Source of the DNA: Pteria penguin
Lineage: Eukaryota > Mollusca > Bivalvia > Pterioida > Pteriidae
Reading direction: 5' to 3'
Length of the DNA stretch: 64,000 nt
NCBI GenBank assembly: GCA_035048485.1
Contig: CM068583.1
Span: forward strand, 29,075,841-29,139,840
Shown here piece by piece: positions 61,708 through 64,000 of the stretch (positions are counted from its first letter, which is position 1; the number at the start of each line of letters is the position of its first letter). The position numbers were made by a program, and so were the translations under genes. The notes beneath the pieces are model-generated. The model saw only the letters and a list, made by a program, of their open reading frames with translations. It ran no database searches and had not been told where the DNA came from.

Positions 61708-62426
61708 TTAATACTTTCCTTTATTTTATTACATATGAAACACTAAATGCGATGTGTCGTGTTAACTTTACATTTTATACACGTACATATGGCAATATTC
61801 TCTGTGATTTTGTTAGTTCCACTTTATTTCCTCCATCCGAGCCACTGCATAGAAAGAATTACAAATGTAGGTATGTGAAAGTGCGATTGGACCGAGCGCA
61901 TGCGGGAATAAATCGCATTTCCTCCCACGTTAACGCAAGGATCGCACGCCCGTCCGGTCAAGCCAGCCTGGTATGTGTACTAAGGCAGTTCTGGTAACCG
62001 CTTTTCGGGTTAACGTACGTGTTATGTTAGAACTGCACCCATTTGTATCTCGAAGTCCATAGAAGAAAGGGACAATATCGTATACAATGTCATATTCAGA
62101 CAAATGCGAACCCCAATTAAACTGAGGCGAGACCAGGGGCCTAAGAGGAGTAAGCGTCCCCTGGTGGCATACAACACCGGTCACAACAATTATTCTGGTT
62201 CAGAAAGTAAATACATTCATACACACATAAACACACATGAACACATGTAGGAGACGAGGACACTTCAAATTATCCCTTTCACTGTCTGACATGCTGTTGA
62301 ACAGAAATTCCGGTGTCGGATATGCAAGTGAAGCAATGTCTGTATGTATATACATATAATGTCAAATCTAGAACAGTCAAACAGTTCTAGATAGATAGTT
62401 TGTATGAACAGATCCCAAAATGTCGA
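61708..62426. other. Stretch between microsatellite and RT relics
   Basis: No supported gene. Short frames at 61752-61997 (+) and 61930-62184 (-) overlap each other and carry no recognised motif. Confidence 0.4.
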
Positions 62427-63330
62427 TTAAAATTCTTGAAAGGGAGATCTCAAATTGCACCAATCCCTATATTGACCATAGAACTTCCTCAATGACAGTT
62501 TCAAATGTTCGTCAATATATCCTAATAAGAGTACTTTCGTATCAAGGAGCCTTGCTCCCAGGGTGACATCTTCGTATTTAGAACATGCCCTGCCATAGTG
62601 TATAATTTGTGAAATTAAGAAGCAATATGTGGAAGAGGAAGGTATGGAATAGAACGTTGGTAATAATGAAATTGAAATCCACACATTGGTCATAAATAAA
62701 GGTAACTAACGAACCTTCATCCCTAAAATTAATGATGGGAGCATATCGAGGTATGAAGCAGAGGATATGCTCTCAGTTGTATCTTTTATCTCGAGTTCCT
62801 TGTGATACATGACTTTGACGAGATATTTAAATACAGGGTTTTTAATCGATGTATCTATATGTGATGTCGAATCGAATTGCCTATTGCTTTTGGAGAGCAG
62901 AGACTGTGTGTATTCTGCTTGGTGTGAGTACAAAAACATTGGTGTTCAATTTGTTCACATCGGAATTCTAATAATTAAAAACCACACAAATATTATGTAT
63001 AAGAAAATCTAACATTCGGATGATCTCTTCTGTATACCAACAAATGAAATCAGACTGTTCCTTTATAAAATATGTATCGTTGTGGCCTAAATCGAGATAC
63101 TTATACCTGCTAGTTCCATTTTTGTTAAAGAAGGCGTTTTGAATAATGTTATTCTGTTTTTCAGTTTTTGATGAGGAATGATAGCACAAAGAGTTGAAAA
63201 GTCAAAAGAGTTGATGCTAGTGACATTATTAACGATAGGAATGTCTTGTGCTATATAAGTTTTTTTGAAATTCTTTATGATCCACATCTGATTCATTCCT
63301 CTTCTCGAGTACCTTCTACCAAGCAGTAGA
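62427..63330 (-). pseudogene. Decayed reverse transcriptase fragment (copy B)
   Basis: On the minus strand the order of RT blocks is intact but the frame is broken. In order: FDFSTL (63.2 kb), NAFFNKNGTSRYKYLDLG and YTEEIIRMLDFL (63.1 kb), a broken GIPMG-type block with stops at about 62970-62945, FLYSHQAEYTQ, KELEIKDTTE..SASYLD, and finally IIHYGRACSKYEDV and LRKFYGQYRD (62.5 kb). The block that should hold the catalytic Asp pair reads HIDT, so it is inactive. The family is a retrotransposon RT seen widely in invertebrates. I cannot tell Penelope-like from other classes without a search. Confidence 0.75.
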
Positions 63331-63522
63331 GCAGTATCTGTAATGACCATGTTTGATTTCTGATAGAATTTTCGTCAGTTATATTGAAGAGGTTTGATGG
63401 TTTGCTGTAGGGGAAAGTGCATGGTGGAACACTTGGTTTGCTATTGGGCGAGAGTAGGTAGAACTCAATGGAATCCCAATTATTTGTTGATAAATCCTGC
63501 CATTCAATTGCACATAATATGG

Positions 63523-63810
63523 TCAGAAAGATGAAAACTCACTGCAAGTCCAATGTTTGTGGGAGCCATATAGTGTGCAGAATGTCAATGTAAGAGAATA
63601 CAAGTCAAATGCTAAGAGAATAAAAGTAAACTTCAGATGTGGTTTTTTGTATCCGTGTGATATTAACTTATCAATCAGTAGCTTGTTTTGATAAATGAAA
63701 GAACCGTAGTCTAAAGAAGCTCTAGCAATGTGGATCAGTTGAAACAAGTTACGATGCTCAGTTAGTGCCATAGGAATACCGCTGGAATACATGATCACCG
63801 AATACAACAT
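63523..63810 (-). pseudogene. Second reverse transcriptase fragment (copy A, C-terminal part)
   Basis: The minus frame contains QLIHIARASLDYGSFIYQNK and LLIDKLISHGYKKPHLKFTF. This is the same block as the end of copy B (IIHYGRACSKYEDV...LLDTKVLL) but a different sequence. It lies upstream of copy B on the same strand, so the two are separate insertions or a head-to-tail pair. Confidence 0.65.
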
Positions 63811-64000
63811 ACAAAGTATAAGGCATGTATACAGTAGTGTACATGTATATAGAATATAGTATAAGTCTCAAACGATAATTATATGTCTAAATGTTTTGTC
63901 AATAGATACAAAGACATGAGTTTTTCAAGATCTGTTGTTTTCCTCTAGATAGAGTGGAATAAAAGTACAAAAAGGGTCAAACCCACCAACTATTCCTCTT

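Overview
The window is animal nuclear DNA. It is AT-rich and dense in microsatellites, satellites, tRNA-derived SINEs, MITEs and retroelement debris. Genes are split by introns with GT/AG borders. The repeat types and the gene families point to a mollusc, most likely a bivalve. That assignment is an inference from repeat style, not from a marker gene.

Three genes can be supported. (1) On the + strand, 1955-4188, lie the last two coding exons of a cyclic nucleotide-gated (CNG) cation channel: most of the cyclic-nucleotide-binding domain, then a long polar tail with a leucine-zipper-like coiled coil. The rest of the channel lies left of the window. (2) On the - strand, 19186 down to 10016, lies a SEA domain built from three exons. 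It opens into one 7.95-kb exon coding a giant Ser/Thr-rich, mucin-like protein. A separate - strand exon at 48304-47956 codes a cytoplasmic tail and one membrane anchor in type II orientation. It may be the N-terminal part of the same gene, but the phases show that at least one exon between them is unseen. (3) On the + strand, 25850-34977, lies the 3' part of a SET-domain lysine methyltransferase of the KMT5A-like kind: SET core, acidic linker and a basic C-terminal domain. It includes a predicted 13-nt microexon. If (2) really spans 10-48 kb, gene (3) sits inside its intron on the opposite strand.

The rest is mostly repeats. The clearest structure is a 9,370-bp element (37408-46777) with 15-bp perfect terminal inverted repeats and G/C-rich subterminal repeats. 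It is inserted in a 35-bp satellite array with a TA duplication, so the empty site can be read directly. Two SINEs have clean 12-13-bp target duplications. Two MITEs with CTGT ends and TA duplications lie in one intron of gene (3). Several minisatellites are present (59, 146, 90, 45 and about 31 bp). Decayed reverse transcriptase fragments close the window at 62.4-63.8 kb. I saw no true tRNA, rRNA or CRISPR. Most open frames under about 125 codons look like chance or repeat-derived frames.
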